Shown here piece after piece: positions 42,667 to 52,641 of a stretch of DNA of 64,000 nt. The DNA lies in the NCBI GenBank assembly GCA_002441125.1, contig DJVI01000028.1:34978-98977 (forward strand). Reading direction: 5' to 3'. Position numbers and translations under genes: made by a program. The stretch is from Caldifarciminota bacterium UBA6260. GTDB lineage: Bacteria; Hydrothermota; 32-111. The notes beneath the pieces are model-generated. The model made no database searches and had not been told where the DNA came from. It worked only from the letters and a program-made list of their open reading frames with translations. How positions within the stretch are numbered: the first letter of the stretch is position 1; each line of letters starts with the position of its first letter.

Positions 42667-43827
42667 CTAAAATTTAACTGAAACATCACCAACAAATTTT
42701 AAAACTCTGTCAGTATAGTAAACATCTTCCTTCTCATAGTTAACATTCTTATAGTTTAAGGCAAGTGTAAAATCTGTCATACCGATTTTGTAAGTTAAAC
42801 CTGTTGTAAAACCTATATCAACCAATCTGTTGTCCTTCCTGTAAGGTTCATACATAAAACCATACATCATATCTATATTTTTATTCAGTTGATGTAAAAC
42901 TCCTATGTTGTATTTTATAAGATCATTGTAATCTATAAATTGACCGTTTAATTCACTCCACCTTTCATAAGTTATTGAAGAATAGAATACGGCAGGTGCA
43001 ACATTTTTAGCCCTGTATTCCAAACCAAATGAGAATATGTCTGGAATTATGTAATAAACGGTTTCAGTCAAAAGGTTGGTGTCAGAAGCTATAACATCGG
43101 TGACCCTGTTAACTGTAATGTATGTTCTGATATTGTAAACGAAAGAAAGTTTAAGATCATCTTTATAATTATATGAAAGGCCAAAATTACCTCTTATCCC
43201 AGAATAATTCTCTTTCGCTGAAGAAGTTGAGTCTGTGTATGAAGGATCAACGAAAAGTTTTGAGTAATCATCTGAACCATCACCCTGCATAATCGAAAAG
43301 TTTGTTCCAAGGGTAAAACCCAAAATCTTGTAATTCAAGCTCAAAAAATATGTGTTCACATTCCCAATCCTAATCTGACTCTCATCGTATAAAAGAACAT
43401 AGTTATCGTTTCTATATATCTGTCTGTATGTATAATCGTTGTTTATATAATTTTCATAACCTATGTATAAACCAAAATCAGATATTGGCATATAACCTAA
43501 AATGTATGCAGGTTCACCATAAAGGAAACTGTTATCGTAAACATTCTTTTTGGCAACACTGTTTTCATAGGAATCAAAAATATATTTTGATCTCGTTTCT
43601 CTGGTCTGGAGTCCATAGAATCCGAGTGAAACAAAATAGTTTTGGGTTTTACATTCAACGGTTGGGTTTAAAAGTGGGTTGAAAAAGAAATCGTTGTTAC
43701 CTAATGCAGCACCCTTACTGAAAAGTGATGTGTTAAAATCACCAAGTCCAGTTCTATAAAGTGAAGTGTAAGGGAAAAGAGTTAAAGAGAAAAGAAAGAT
43801 TAAAATAATATAAAAAAACTTTTTCAT
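42667..43827 (-). CDS. Outer-membrane beta-barrel protein, PorV/OmpP1-like
   Basis: After a signal peptide the 386-residue protein is made of amphipathic strands (FGLYIGYENYINNDYTYRQIY, LSFVYNIRTYITVNRV, GFTTGLTYKIGMTDFTLALNYKN) and ends in VGDVSVKF, a terminal Phe as in barrel proteins. The pattern of strands and turns resembles the PorV/OmpP1 superfamily. Transport substrate unknown. ATG 43827 has GGAGGA before it. It overlaps neither neighbour: the HhH-barrel gene ends 8 bases upstream. Confidence 0.7.
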   Translation of the reverse strand: MKKFFYIILIFLFSLTLFPYTSLYRTGLGDFNTSLFSKGAALGNNDFFFNPLLNPTVECKTQNYFVSLGFYGLQTRETRSKYIFDSYENSVAKKNVYDNSFLYGEPAYILGYMPISDFGLYIGYENYINNDYTYRQIYRNDNYVLLYDESQIRIGNVNTYFLSLNYKILGFTLGTNFSIMQGDGSDDYSKLFVDPSYTDSTSSAKENYSGIRGNFGLSYNYKDDLKLSFVYNIRTYITVNRVTDVIASDTNLLTETVYYIIPDIFSFGLEYRAKNVAPAVFYSSITYERWSELNGQFIDYNDLIKYNIGVLHQLNKNIDMMYGFMYEPYRKDNRLVDIGFTTGLTYKIGMTDFTLALNYKNVNYEKEDVYYTDRVLKFVGDVSVKF

Positions 43828-43835
43828 TTTTCCTC

Positions 43836-46256
43836 CTACCATCTGATATCTATCTGACAAGATAAACCAATAAGGTTTTTGTATTCATCAAAATCTGATA
43901 TAACCTGAAAATCTGAATCTATGTAACGGTATTTGTTATTATAAACAGATATACCTGAAAATGTAGTTTCCTGATTTTTTAAGGATAGTTTCATCCTCAT
44001 AGAAAGAAGATCAGATATCCTATCAACAAAACTCAAGTACATCTTATCACCTTTTCCATAAAGGAAATCTATCCCATTATCCTCAAGTATCCATTGACTC
44101 ATACCGTTAGTATTCCATGTCGCAAAACCACCAAGAACGGAAAAGAAATCGGTTATCCTCTTTTCATAGGAGAGGTTTACAAAAGAACCATCTATGAAAT
44201 TATTATCCGTGTTTCCTCCTGTTGTTAATTTAACCATTCCATACCTTGCTTCAAAATTAAGATAATCGTTGTTGGAAAGAACGGTGAATATCCTCAAAGT
44301 TGTTTCGTTAGTTACAGAGTTTGTTGAAACAATATTTTTATAAATGTTCTTTTCCTGTATTTTGTATTTTAACCTTATCCTAACAGGGAAAACAGGTCTT
44401 AACTCTATTTCGCTCTGGAATCTATAGTTAAGAAGGTTATAATCGAGAGTTCTCCAAATATCAAGGTATGTGTAGTTTAGTGTTAAATTTGATAAAATCC
44501 TATACCTTGTTTCAAGATATATACCCTCCTCAGGTCTTGGCCTTGGGTCATCGAGAATGTATGTGAAAAGCGGATCTATAAGTCTATAGGTTTTTTCAAA
44601 CTCCGTATCATCATATCTTGACTGCTCATAGAAAGGTCTCGAATAAAAATTTGTGTAACCAACATCGTACCTTCTTAAAAGACCTACAAAATAAAAATCA
44701 CTGTAAACCAATCCGCTTTTTATAACATAAGCTTTACTTTTATCCTGTAAAGCGAACTCCCCTTGTAAAAATAGATTTTTGTAAGCAGTTTGGAAATTAA
44801 ATCCGTAAACATTCAACCTATCATTTTTAAATTCGTTAAGGTAAACAGGTATTTTCAGGTTGTCTTTATCGAAAGGTATATCCAAATTTAAACTATCCTG
44901 TTTGAAATCTTTGTCAAATAAAGAGTTGAAACCTGAAAATCCGATTTGTGTCACAAGTGGAAGGTTAAGGATCCCACCTATATTTAAAGCTACTTTCCCA
45001 CCTAAAGTTTTTTCACCATAAACATCTGTAAACTGATCTATATAAGTTTTTGTTAAAAGTGGTAGATTTACGGTTGAATCCCTGTTTAAAATTCCATCCC
45101 TTTTCATCTGAGACAAAAATAAAAGGTAGTATAATCTTTTAACATTTCCTTCCAAAGCTATACCGAAAAGGTTGTTTGCAAAAGATTCATTTAAATCAAC
45201 GAAAAGCCCGGAACTCCTGTCATATGTTCTTGAGCTCTTCTCATCAGTATTATCGAATATTAAACCTTCATTCAGAGTTACCCTATAATTCCCAAATATC
45301 AAATTTTTTATAAAAGGTATATCTCTTACCTGAAAATATCCTTTAATATTTCTTTCTCCGATTGTTGAATAATCTGAAAACAATGTCCCAAAAGAAAGAT
45401 TGTTCCCAACATTCAGGATTATTTTGTTGTAAAGGTTTGAACCTATCTTTCTTTTCTGTAACTGCGAGTACTCACTTTCAATTCTACTTTTCAAAGAATC
45501 AACTTCCTCTGAAGTGTAACCTGCCTTTAAAAGAGTATTCCTCAAATTTACCGAATCAGGATTTACTACCTCAAGTTGACTCAACCTGTATGATAGTTCA
45601 TTAGCGAGAGCAGAAAATGATGAGTATCCATAAGTATCATCGTTGGAATATTTCATCTTCGTTCTTATATAACCTGAGAGGTCAAAAAAACTTCTCTTTT
45701 CATCTTTGAAGGAAATATAGTTTTTCAAATTGGAATAGGCATAATAGGTCAGATTAGGTGTTCTTCTAAGATCTGTAAGGTATCTGTATGTTCTTGATTT
45801 TTTCCCCTGCATTATAGCTTCAACATCAGTTAACCTTACTCCATATATCTGTAAAAGTTCTTCAAAGCCAACCCTGTTAACATTGAGTTTCTCAACAAGC
45901 AGCCTTTCCCATAGATCTATAGCACCTCTTGAAGGGTTTTCCTCTCCAGCCAACCTGTCTTGAATTCTTAGGATGTAAATTGAGGTTGAATCTATAGTAG
46001 TGTCAGGTTTTATCATAATCTTTTCTTTCAATATTGAAAAGATCTCATAATCAACACCTTCTATATTCATAAGTTCATATATAGATTTAATCTCTCCATG
46101 ATTTTTTATATAAACTTTGATGTTGTTTATAACTTCATCAGGGATAAAGAGAGTATCAAGTGCAGATGGGTCTTGATTGTTTATATCTATCTTATCCTGA
46201 GAGAAAGTTATAGAAAAGATGACAAGGATTAAAAGAAAAATATATATCCTTTTCAT
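43836..46256 (-). CDS. Large outer-membrane protein with N-terminal helix-hairpin-helix repeats
   Basis: The 806-residue protein has a signal peptide, then helix-hairpin-helix-like repeats at residues 20-155 (KIDINNQDPSALDTLFIPDEVINNIKVYI, LNVNRVGFEELLQIYGVRLTDVEAI). The remaining 600 residues look like an outer-membrane beta-barrel with long Tyr/Asp-rich loops. Proteins of this mixed type occur in Bacteroidetes-like and WOR-3-like genomes, where the HhH part may bind DNA or a partner. No known function. It follows the PorV/PorQ-like gene by nine bases. Confidence 0.75.
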   Translation of the reverse strand: MKRIYIFLLILVIFSITFSQDKIDINNQDPSALDTLFIPDEVINNIKVYIKNHGEIKSIYELMNIEGVDYEIFSILKEKIMIKPDTTIDSTSIYILRIQDRLAGEENPSRGAIDLWERLLVEKLNVNRVGFEELLQIYGVRLTDVEAIMQGKKSRTYRYLTDLRRTPNLTYYAYSNLKNYISFKDEKRSFFDLSGYIRTKMKYSNDDTYGYSSFSALANELSYRLSQLEVVNPDSVNLRNTLLKAGYTSEEVDSLKSRIESEYSQLQKRKIGSNLYNKIILNVGNNLSFGTLFSDYSTIGERNIKGYFQVRDIPFIKNLIFGNYRVTLNEGLIFDNTDEKSSRTYDRSSGLFVDLNESFANNLFGIALEGNVKRLYYLLFLSQMKRDGILNRDSTVNLPLLTKTYIDQFTDVYGEKTLGGKVALNIGGILNLPLVTQIGFSGFNSLFDKDFKQDSLNLDIPFDKDNLKIPVYLNEFKNDRLNVYGFNFQTAYKNLFLQGEFALQDKSKAYVIKSGLVYSDFYFVGLLRRYDVGYTNFYSRPFYEQSRYDDTEFEKTYRLIDPLFTYILDDPRPRPEEGIYLETRYRILSNLTLNYTYLDIWRTLDYNLLNYRFQSEIELRPVFPVRIRLKYKIQEKNIYKNIVSTNSVTNETTLRIFTVLSNNDYLNFEARYGMVKLTTGGNTDNNFIDGSFVNLSYEKRITDFFSVLGGFATWNTNGMSQWILEDNGIDFLYGKGDKMYLSFVDRISDLLSMRMKLSLKNQETTFSGISVYNNKYRYIDSDFQVISDFDEYKNLIGLSCQIDIRW

Positions 46257-46265
46257 AAAAAACTC

Positions 46266-47144
46266 CTAAAAGGAATAGGACAGCTGGATATGGTTTCTTG
46301 AAGGAAGGTTAACAACTGTTGTGTAACCATAATCTATAGATAGATTTTTTATTTTCATTTCAAATCCTATTCCAAGATTTGTTGGATAACTTCTTACTCC
46401 GGAATATATTGTGAACAGATTCTTTATTAACTGGTATTTCAATGAAAAACCGAAAGAAGTAGGTTCACCACTGACTTTTGAAATATCAAAATTTGTGGTC
46501 AAACTCTCATAAGGTAAGTAAGTCAAACCAGCAGAGACCTTTCTTGTTATATAGTATCTTTGGTTACTCATAGCACCAACAATATATGTGTCTGTGAAAT
46601 TCGAAACCGCAAGCCCAATAAACCATCTATCATAAACTTTACCTATCATTCCTAAATCAGCTGTATAGAATATATTGTTGTTAGCATCAACACCTTCCAT
46701 CTTCTGTTCGATAAAAAGAAAGTTCAAATTTGTTCCAAAAAATATTAGATCGTTGAATCCAAGACCGTATGTTAACTGGACAACTCTTTCTGTCTGCAAT
46801 CTCGTGTTAGTACTTAATAAAGAGTCACCGTTTGAATAATCACCGATTACGAAAAGTTCAGAATACTTTAAACCAATGTTACCATAATCTGAAAAGTATC
46901 CTCCCGATAGAGAAGCAGCATGTATGAACCTGTAAAGATTCTCATAAGAAACTGATACCTGATATTTATCAAGCCCCATTATAGACGCTGGATTTACTGT
47001 GATATTATCTATTCCAGAGATCATACCGGTTGTTGCGTAGGCCATACTTTTTGTCTGAACATTACCGGGTATATATTCGAAAGCAGCATAAGAATAGATA
47101 AAAGTCAAAAAAGAAATTATGAAAATTAAAATAATCTTCTTCAT
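46266..47144 (-). CDS. PorV/PorQ-family (UPF0164-like) outer-membrane protein
   Basis: The signal peptide is followed by YIPGNVQTKSMAYATTGMISGIDNITVNPASIMGLDKYQVSVSYENL, the start typical of PorV/PorQ proteins: a conserved NPA block after the first strands, then 8-10 amphipathic strands. PorV-type proteins are partners of the type IX secretion system but similar proteins occur without it. It sits next to a gene whose product has a type-IX-like C-terminal domain, which fits a shared export role. Length 292. Confidence 0.8.
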   Translation of the reverse strand: MKKIILIFIISFLTFIYSYAAFEYIPGNVQTKSMAYATTGMISGIDNITVNPASIMGLDKYQVSVSYENLYRFIHAASLSGGYFSDYGNIGLKYSELFVIGDYSNGDSLLSTNTRLQTERVVQLTYGLGFNDLIFFGTNLNFLFIEQKMEGVDANNNIFYTADLGMIGKVYDRWFIGLAVSNFTDTYIVGAMSNQRYYITRKVSAGLTYLPYESLTTNFDISKVSGEPTSFGFSLKYQLIKNLFTIYSGVRSYPTNLGIGFEMKIKNLSIDYGYTTVVNLPSRNHIQLSYSF

Positions 47145-47155
47145 CTTTTACCTCA

Positions 47156-49129
47156 TCATTTTAATTTTGTTGATATAACAACAGGTTTTGTTATAGAATA
47201 ACTGTAACCTTTACTATCTATCTTGGTTACATTTAAAATATAGATGCCCAAATTACATAATGCACCATTTTTATCCTTACCATCCCAAAGGTATATACCT
47301 GAACCAGGTTGGTTTTCACCTATAGTTTTTATATGTTTTCCATTTATATCGTAAATCTTCAATGTGAACCTTTCATCATTCAAACCTTTCACCTCTATCC
47401 TTAAAACCTGTCCATAATCTGGTGAAAATGGATTCGGGAAAAGTGAAACGGAAGATGTTGAATCTTCAGGTAAACTCAAAATATTTATATCAGATTTTTT
47501 CCTAACCTGTAATTGATAGCCTGATGTATATGGTGATTGACTGTCATATTGGCCACCTATTCCAATAACATCAACTATCTTACCGGGAACTATAGAACCC
47601 ATTATTTCATCTTCATAAAGACCTGTTGATTTGTTTATTCTAACATCTATAACAGAGTATCCATTCTGAATCTGGAAATTTTTACCTGTTCCCGCATCGA
47701 CAGGATATGTTAAAATCTTACCATAAACTACTTTCAAAAGTTTTCCTTCAACAAGCTCCGATATACCCTGAGAGTTTTTAAGTTCTTCTGGTTGTACATA
47801 AGCGAAAGTATCATTTAAAATGTAAACATCGGTATCGGGTGATGAGTACTTTATCTCAGTTAAACCGTTATACTCTGTAACAACTCCCCTGACCATCACC
47901 TCAACACCTTCTTTGAATTTTTGATTCGCAGGATCTGATGATGAGTATATATCAACACCACCAGTTTTATCCTGAATGAAAAATCCTGTCGATGTTGCGG
48001 TCGGAGAAAAAATACTCGATGATCCTATAACAACTCCTTTAACTGAAACAACCTGATTAACATACTTTGAATTGTAACCATCATTTGTAGATTGAACTTC
48101 AGAGATATCCATAAGGTTTGAAAAAGGTGTTTTCTTCATTATGAAAAATGGTGAAACAGGTAAAAGTTGTGTTTGGCTAACACCGGTATAAAGTTTCACA
48201 GTATCACTGTTTGTGAAGTAATAATTTTTAACATAAATTTTTATAGAGTCCTTGAAAATAATATTGTTTATATTAACTGTTGTTGTAGTTGATGTTGTAT
48301 CTATTGTTATCTTAGAAGAGTCAAACAAGATAAAGGATGAGTCACAAAGAACCTTTATTGAATCTTTTAACAACTTTTTGTTAAAAACGAGTTTTAAATA
48401 CTTAATGGTTCCATATATAGTGTCAACATTTGGAATAAGATCAACCCTTATATCGTTATAGGATGAATCGTTGAAAAATTTAGGATTAACATTTACCAAA
48501 CCACTACCATCAATAGTTTTTAAAACATCATCGTTACCATAAGGTTTTAACTCATATTTCCCGTTGTATTCATCCATACAACCTCTTATGAAAATAAAAG
48601 TATCGTTGAGAGCTTCAACAGTTACAGGGTAAGAATTATCTTCATAGATTATCATAGGCCCAGACCCATCATCGACTTGCCATTCCCTTGCTGATGTTAT
48701 CTGTGTAACAGCGCAATTTTCAACCTGTATAAACATACCTTCATACTTTTCTTTCCCAGCATCACCTGTTTTCACAATAACTGGACCTGGGACTTTTACA
48801 CCCTTTGCAAGAACTGTTAGAGTTGTTGGGTTTGATATTTCAGTTTTTCCATTATATTCTACAACCTGACCAGTAACAATTATAGAATCACCAACTTCAA
48901 CAGGTGTTGGAGGATTGTAAACTAATATTCCGTGCCAAGGTAAAGTATCATCCTGAATGTAAACATTAACACCGAAAACTCTTGTAACTATTCCAGAGAT
49001 TGTAACGGTTTGTCCAGCATAAGGTGATGCTCCTGAAATATTTTCAGTGTATTGAACATCATAAATTGTAAGCCCAAATGAAACTATAAAAAGAGAAACT
49101 ACTGAAAAGAATAAGAATAGATATTTCAT
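47156..49129 (-). CDS. Secreted protein with two OB-fold domains and a FlgD/type-IX-like C-terminal domain
   Basis: After the signal peptide, residues 20-125 (AGQTVTISGIVTRVFGVNVYIQDD) and 340-450 (VNQVVSVKGVVIGSS with TGFFIQDKTGGVDIY) are related OB-fold domains of the YhcR type. A Thr-rich linker around 250-290 contains a run of Thr. The last 100 residues have SLFPNPFSP, FTLKIYDINGKHIKTI and LWDGKDKNG..NLGIYILNV, the FlgD-like module that serves as a sorting tail. It is likely displayed or released at the cell surface. Substrate binding is unknown. Confidence 0.87.
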   Translation of the reverse strand: MKYLFLFFSVVSLFIVSFGLTIYDVQYTENISGASPYAGQTVTISGIVTRVFGVNVYIQDDTLPWHGILVYNPPTPVEVGDSIIVTGQVVEYNGKTEISNPTTLTVLAKGVKVPGPVIVKTGDAGKEKYEGMFIQVENCAVTQITSAREWQVDDGSGPMIIYEDNSYPVTVEALNDTFIFIRGCMDEYNGKYELKPYGNDDVLKTIDGSGLVNVNPKFFNDSSYNDIRVDLIPNVDTIYGTIKYLKLVFNKKLLKDSIKVLCDSSFILFDSSKITIDTTSTTTTVNINNIIFKDSIKIYVKNYYFTNSDTVKLYTGVSQTQLLPVSPFFIMKKTPFSNLMDISEVQSTNDGYNSKYVNQVVSVKGVVIGSSSIFSPTATSTGFFIQDKTGGVDIYSSSDPANQKFKEGVEVMVRGVVTEYNGLTEIKYSSPDTDVYILNDTFAYVQPEELKNSQGISELVEGKLLKVVYGKILTYPVDAGTGKNFQIQNGYSVIDVRINKSTGLYEDEIMGSIVPGKIVDVIGIGGQYDSQSPYTSGYQLQVRKKSDINILSLPEDSTSSVSLFPNPFSPDYGQVLRIEVKGLNDERFTLKIYDINGKHIKTIGENQPGSGIYLWDGKDKNGALCNLGIYILNVTKIDSKGYSYSITKPVVISTKLK

Positions 49130-49130
49130 T

Positions 49131-50534
49131 TTACCTCCTGAGAGTCCCTTTCCTCTTTGAGGAAGGGAGAATATTTAAATTTTCTCTGTATTTAGCAACC
49201 GTTCTTCTTGCAATTTTAATAGAATATTTTTCTTCAAGTATTTTAACAAGATCTAAATCTGAGTAAGGATTGTTTGGGTCCTCTTTTTCAATCTCCTCTT
49301 TGATTATATTCATAATATTCTTGTTTGAAACCTCAAAACCTGAATTGTTTTTAACTCCTTTTGAAAAGAAAAATTTTAAAGGAAAAATACCTGAAGGAGT
49401 ATCCATATATTTATTCTCTATAGCTCTTGAAACTGTTGCTTCATGCATTCCTATATGACCTGCTATATCGCTTAAAGTTAAAGGTTTCAACGAAGAGATA
49501 CCGTTAAAGAAAAAATCTTTTTGAACAGCGATAATTCTTTCAGATATCTTTAAAAGTGTATTGTTCCTTCTATATATCCCTTCTAAAAGGAATAACGCCG
49601 CATTGAATTTATTTTTTAAAAATCTTTTTTCTTCCTGTGAAAGGTTTTCTTTGTTTTTGTACATATCAAAATAACTTTTGCTAAGATGAACTTCCGGAAA
49701 TGATTGAAGGTTCAAAGATACATAAAGTTCTTCTCCCCTCTGCTCTACAATAACATCTGGTATTATGTAATCAGTACTCTTCCCCCAAACCCCATTAGCA
49801 GGCTTTGGATTTAGACTTTTTATTGACTCTAAAGCTTTTTCAAGTTTACTTCTTGTTATTTTGAGTTTATTTTCTATTATATACAATTTGTTTGTTAAAA
49901 ACTCCTCATAGAACTCTTTTATAATTCTGTATTCCAATGTTTCTTCTTTCTTTTGGTTTTCGAGTTGGGTAAGTAAAACTTCTTGAACACTCCTGCTTCC
50001 TATTCCAACAGGTTCAAAAAACTTGTACTTTGAGTGAACATACTCAACCTTTTCAAGCGGAAGTTTTAGATTCTCAGCTAATTCAGACAAAGAGATTTCC
50101 AAAAGTCCATCATCGGAAAGTGAAAAAGTTATCTCTTCTGCAATTTTTATCTCATCTGGATCATCGAAAAAAATATGTGATTGTGTCAGAAGATAATCTT
50201 GCAAATTTTCAGGCTCCTCAACATTCGAAATCGGATCGAACTCTTCATCCTCTCTGTTATACCTCTCAGATGGCAGAGAAGCTTTTTTCCACTCATCATG
50301 AAAAAAATACTCATAATCTATCTCATCCTTTAAAGGGAGCTCAGGTTCAACCTCCTCATAGGAGACATCTTCCTCCTCAAGTATATCATCAGTTAAAAAC
50401 GGATTCTGTTCTATTTCATTTGTTATAACCTGTTGTAATTCAAGTAATGGCAGTTGCAATATCTTTACAAGAGTTAGAAGTTGAGGGGTTAATTTAATCT
50501 CCTGTCTTAAAGAGGTTTCAAGTTTTTGTTTCAT
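49131..50534 (-). CDS. rpoN: RNA polymerase sigma-54 factor RpoN
   Basis: It has the Gln/Leu-rich region I (ETSLRQEIKLTPQLLTLVKILQLPLLELQQ), an acidic region II, the core-binding region III and, near the C-terminus, the RpoN box ARRTVAKYRE in the -24 recognition domain. It needs an AAA+ activator; one is encoded at 1-643. The end ILPSSKRKGTLRR is normal. The gene overlaps lptB by 4 bp, a neighbourhood common to rpoN in many bacteria (lptA-lptB-rpoN). Length 467. Confidence 0.97.
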   Translation of the reverse strand: MKQKLETSLRQEIKLTPQLLTLVKILQLPLLELQQVITNEIEQNPFLTDDILEEEDVSYEEVEPELPLKDEIDYEYFFHDEWKKASLPSERYNREDEEFDPISNVEEPENLQDYLLTQSHIFFDDPDEIKIAEEITFSLSDDGLLEISLSELAENLKLPLEKVEYVHSKYKFFEPVGIGSRSVQEVLLTQLENQKKEETLEYRIIKEFYEEFLTNKLYIIENKLKITRSKLEKALESIKSLNPKPANGVWGKSTDYIIPDVIVEQRGEELYVSLNLQSFPEVHLSKSYFDMYKNKENLSQEEKRFLKNKFNAALFLLEGIYRRNNTLLKISERIIAVQKDFFFNGISSLKPLTLSDIAGHIGMHEATVSRAIENKYMDTPSGIFPLKFFFSKGVKNNSGFEVSNKNIMNIIKEEIEKEDPNNPYSDLDLVKILEEKYSIKIARRTVAKYRENLNILPSSKRKGTLRR

Positions 50535-51250
50535 AATCTGAATCTTTCTCCGAGATAGAGTTGTCTGGCTTTTTCATCATTTATCAACTGGTGGGCATCG
50601 CCAGATAGGAGTATCTTTCCTTCATATATTATATGAGCGATATCAACTATTTCAAGTGTTTCCCTGACATTATGATCCGTTATCAAAATCCCAATACCTT
50701 CCTTTGCAAGTTCTTTTACCATATTCTGTATCTCTTCTTTAACTTTTGGATCTATTCCGGTAAAAGGCTCATCAAGAAGCAAAAATTTTGGATTGGAAGT
50801 TAAAGCTCTCGCAATTTCAACTCTCCTTCTTTCACCTCCAGAAAGTTTGTAAGCTGGAAGATCTTTCAAGTGGGAAACCTTGAATTTTTCAAGAAGTTCA
50901 AAAGTCCTTTCTTTATTTTTCTTTTTATCTTTGTAAAGCATCTCAAGAATAGAGTAGACATTCTCATATACTGTCAGTTGCCTGAAAATTGAACTCTCCT
51001 GTGGCAAATATCCTATCCCCAACCTTGCCCTTCTGTACATAGGCAGATTTGTTATATCCTTTTCATCAAGAAATATATTCCCTGAAGATACCTGAACAAC
51101 TCCAACCATCATGTAAAATGTTGTAGTTTTACCAGCACCGTTTGGACCCAAAAGCCCAATGATTTTCCCATTTTCAACTTCTATTGAAAGTCGATCAACA
51201 ACTTTTCTTTTACCATAAAACTTCACAAGGTTTTCACTTCTCAGTTTCAT
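50531..51250 (-). CDS. lptB: LPS export ABC transporter ATPase LptB
   Basis: The 239-residue ATPase has Walker A GPNGAGKTT, Q-loop near LPQESSIFRQLTV, signature LSGGERRRVEIARAL, Walker B FLLLDEPFTGIDP and the switch His in TDHN. The QESSIFR and TGIDP stretches are typical of LptB. It powers lipopolysaccharide extraction from the inner membrane, with LptF/G partners not in the window. It overlaps the LptA-like gene by 17 bp and rpoN by 4. Confidence 0.96.
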   Translation of the reverse strand: MKLRSENLVKFYGKRKVVDRLSIEVENGKIIGLLGPNGAGKTTTFYMMVGVVQVSSGNIFLDEKDITNLPMYRRARLGIGYLPQESSIFRQLTVYENVYSILEMLYKDKKKNKERTFELLEKFKVSHLKDLPAYKLSGGERRRVEIARALTSNPKFLLLDEPFTGIDPKVKEEIQNMVKELAKEGIGILITDHNVRETLEIVDIAHIIYEGKILLSGDAHQLINDEKARQLYLGERFRL

Positions 51251-52145
51251 CTTTTTCCTTTTTCACAAGTTCACTCTCTTTAATTTTATAAAATTTAAGA
51301 ATATCAACTTTTGATGATTTAAAACTACCATCAAGTGAATCACAAACTATTATAACAATATTATCATCTTCATTTTTAAATACAATATTATTTTTCCCAA
51401 CCATCCTTTTTAAACTGTCATTCTCAAAATAGAAAAAGAAAGTGTCTCCCTGAAAGGAAGAGTTCTTTGCAACTATATCTCCCCTTTTCAAAGTTTTAAA
51501 AAAGGGTTCTTTTCTATAATAATTCACTGAATCAGATTTTATCGTGAAACTATCGTTAAAAATTTCAACTCCATTTGAAAAAATATTAACAGAATCTTTA
51601 TCATCTATCACAATGTTACCAGATCTTATAGAATATGAAGAGTCATACTTTTGAAGGAAAGAGTTACCTTTAAAATAAATCCTTTCAACATTTTTCAAAT
51701 ATTCAACTCTATCTCCAAAAATTTTTAACTTCTCTTCAACATTATCAAAACAAGGTTTTCCGGTAAAAATAAAAAGAGAATCATCAAGAAAAATTTTTAA
51801 AGTTTCACTCTCAATCGAAAATCTATTCTCTTTTTCAGTTCTTTGAAAATTAATATAGAATCTTTTTTCCTTTATAAAATAGACTCCATATTTTGCAAAG
51901 ATTTTAACAGAATCCTTTCTCTCCAAAATAAAACTTTTGGGGAAAAAGATCAAAGAATCCTTCTTCAAAATGAAAGACGAATCAGTTTTAAGGGAGTAAT
52001 CGTCAGATTTGAAATCAACATTTTTAAAGAAAAATATAGTATCCCCAATTATGGATGCTTTTTCAGAATAGAGTGTATAAGCATAGAAAATTTCTGGTAA
52101 AAAAAACAATATGATAAAAGCCAAAGTTTTATTTATTTTCATCAT
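51234..52145 (-). CDS. LptA/OstA-like periplasmic LPS-transport protein
   Basis: A signal peptide precedes a beta-jelly-roll repeat region, with strands such as ASIIGDTIFFFKNVDFKS, KIFGDRVEYLKNVERIYFKGN and KSDSVNYYRKEPFFKTLK. The recurrent D-x-(V/I)-(E/N)-Y pattern resembles LptA/OstA, which carries lipopolysaccharide across the periplasm. At 303 residues it is longer than classical LptA (about 185), as in non-proteobacterial forms. It is flanked by lptC and lptB and overlaps both by about 17 bp. Confidence 0.8.
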   Translation of the reverse strand: MMKINKTLAFIILFFLPEIFYAYTLYSEKASIIGDTIFFFKNVDFKSDDYSLKTDSSFILKKDSLIFFPKSFILERKDSVKIFAKYGVYFIKEKRFYINFQRTEKENRFSIESETLKIFLDDSLFIFTGKPCFDNVEEKLKIFGDRVEYLKNVERIYFKGNSFLQKYDSSYSIRSGNIVIDDKDSVNIFSNGVEIFNDSFTIKSDSVNYYRKEPFFKTLKRGDIVAKNSSFQGDTFFFYFENDSLKRMVGKNNIVFKNEDDNIVIIVCDSLDGSFKSSKVDILKFYKIKESELVKKEKDETEK

Positions 52146-52641
52146 ATATCAAAACTGGCGAAAGGAATAGAGTTTTTTTAAAATTATCAAAACAGATAAA
52201 ACCTTTTGTTAACATCCTATCATCCTTCTTTTCTATCATTATCGAATCGTCAGTTCTTAAGGTATCAGTGTTTATATCGTAAAGAAGATGGTTAGTGTAA
52301 AGAACCATAGAGTCAGAAAAAATAACTCGAACATTCTTAAAATATTCTATCCTTTTTTCAAAAACATTTGAACTTTCCGCAACAATCTTAACTTTTTCTC
52401 CATCCTCCCTATCATACTCAACATTTTTAAGAATATACATATTCATAGAATCTATATAGTAACCTGTATCAGATTTTATTGAATAAATTTTTACATCTTT
52501 TTGAAAATATTCTGATTTGAAACCTGTAACAATATCTTCCTGATATTTTTCTATCTTTTCTGTATTCTCTCTTCCACAGAATAAAAGAAAGAAGAAAATA
52601 CTAACCGTTACTATCCTGAAATATCTTACTGAAGAAATCAT
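52129..52641 (-). CDS. lptC: LptC-like LPS export protein
   Basis: A short signal or anchor with LFCGRENTEK (lipobox-like Cys) is followed by a jelly-roll of strands IYSIKSDTGYYIDSMNMYILKNVEYD and RIEYFKNVRVIFSDSMVLYTNHLLYD, the LptC pattern. LptC binds LptB2FG and hands LPS to LptA. The length (170) is normal. The Cys suggests that the protein may be a lipoprotein rather than bitopic. Position next to lptA and lptB supports the call. Confidence 0.82.
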   Translation of the reverse strand: MISSVRYFRIVTVSIFFFLLFCGRENTEKIEKYQEDIVTGFKSEYFQKDVKIYSIKSDTGYYIDSMNMYILKNVEYDREDGEKVKIVAESSNVFEKRIEYFKNVRVIFSDSMVLYTNHLLYDINTDTLRTDDSIMIEKKDDRMLTKGFICFDNFKKTLFLSPVLIYDENK

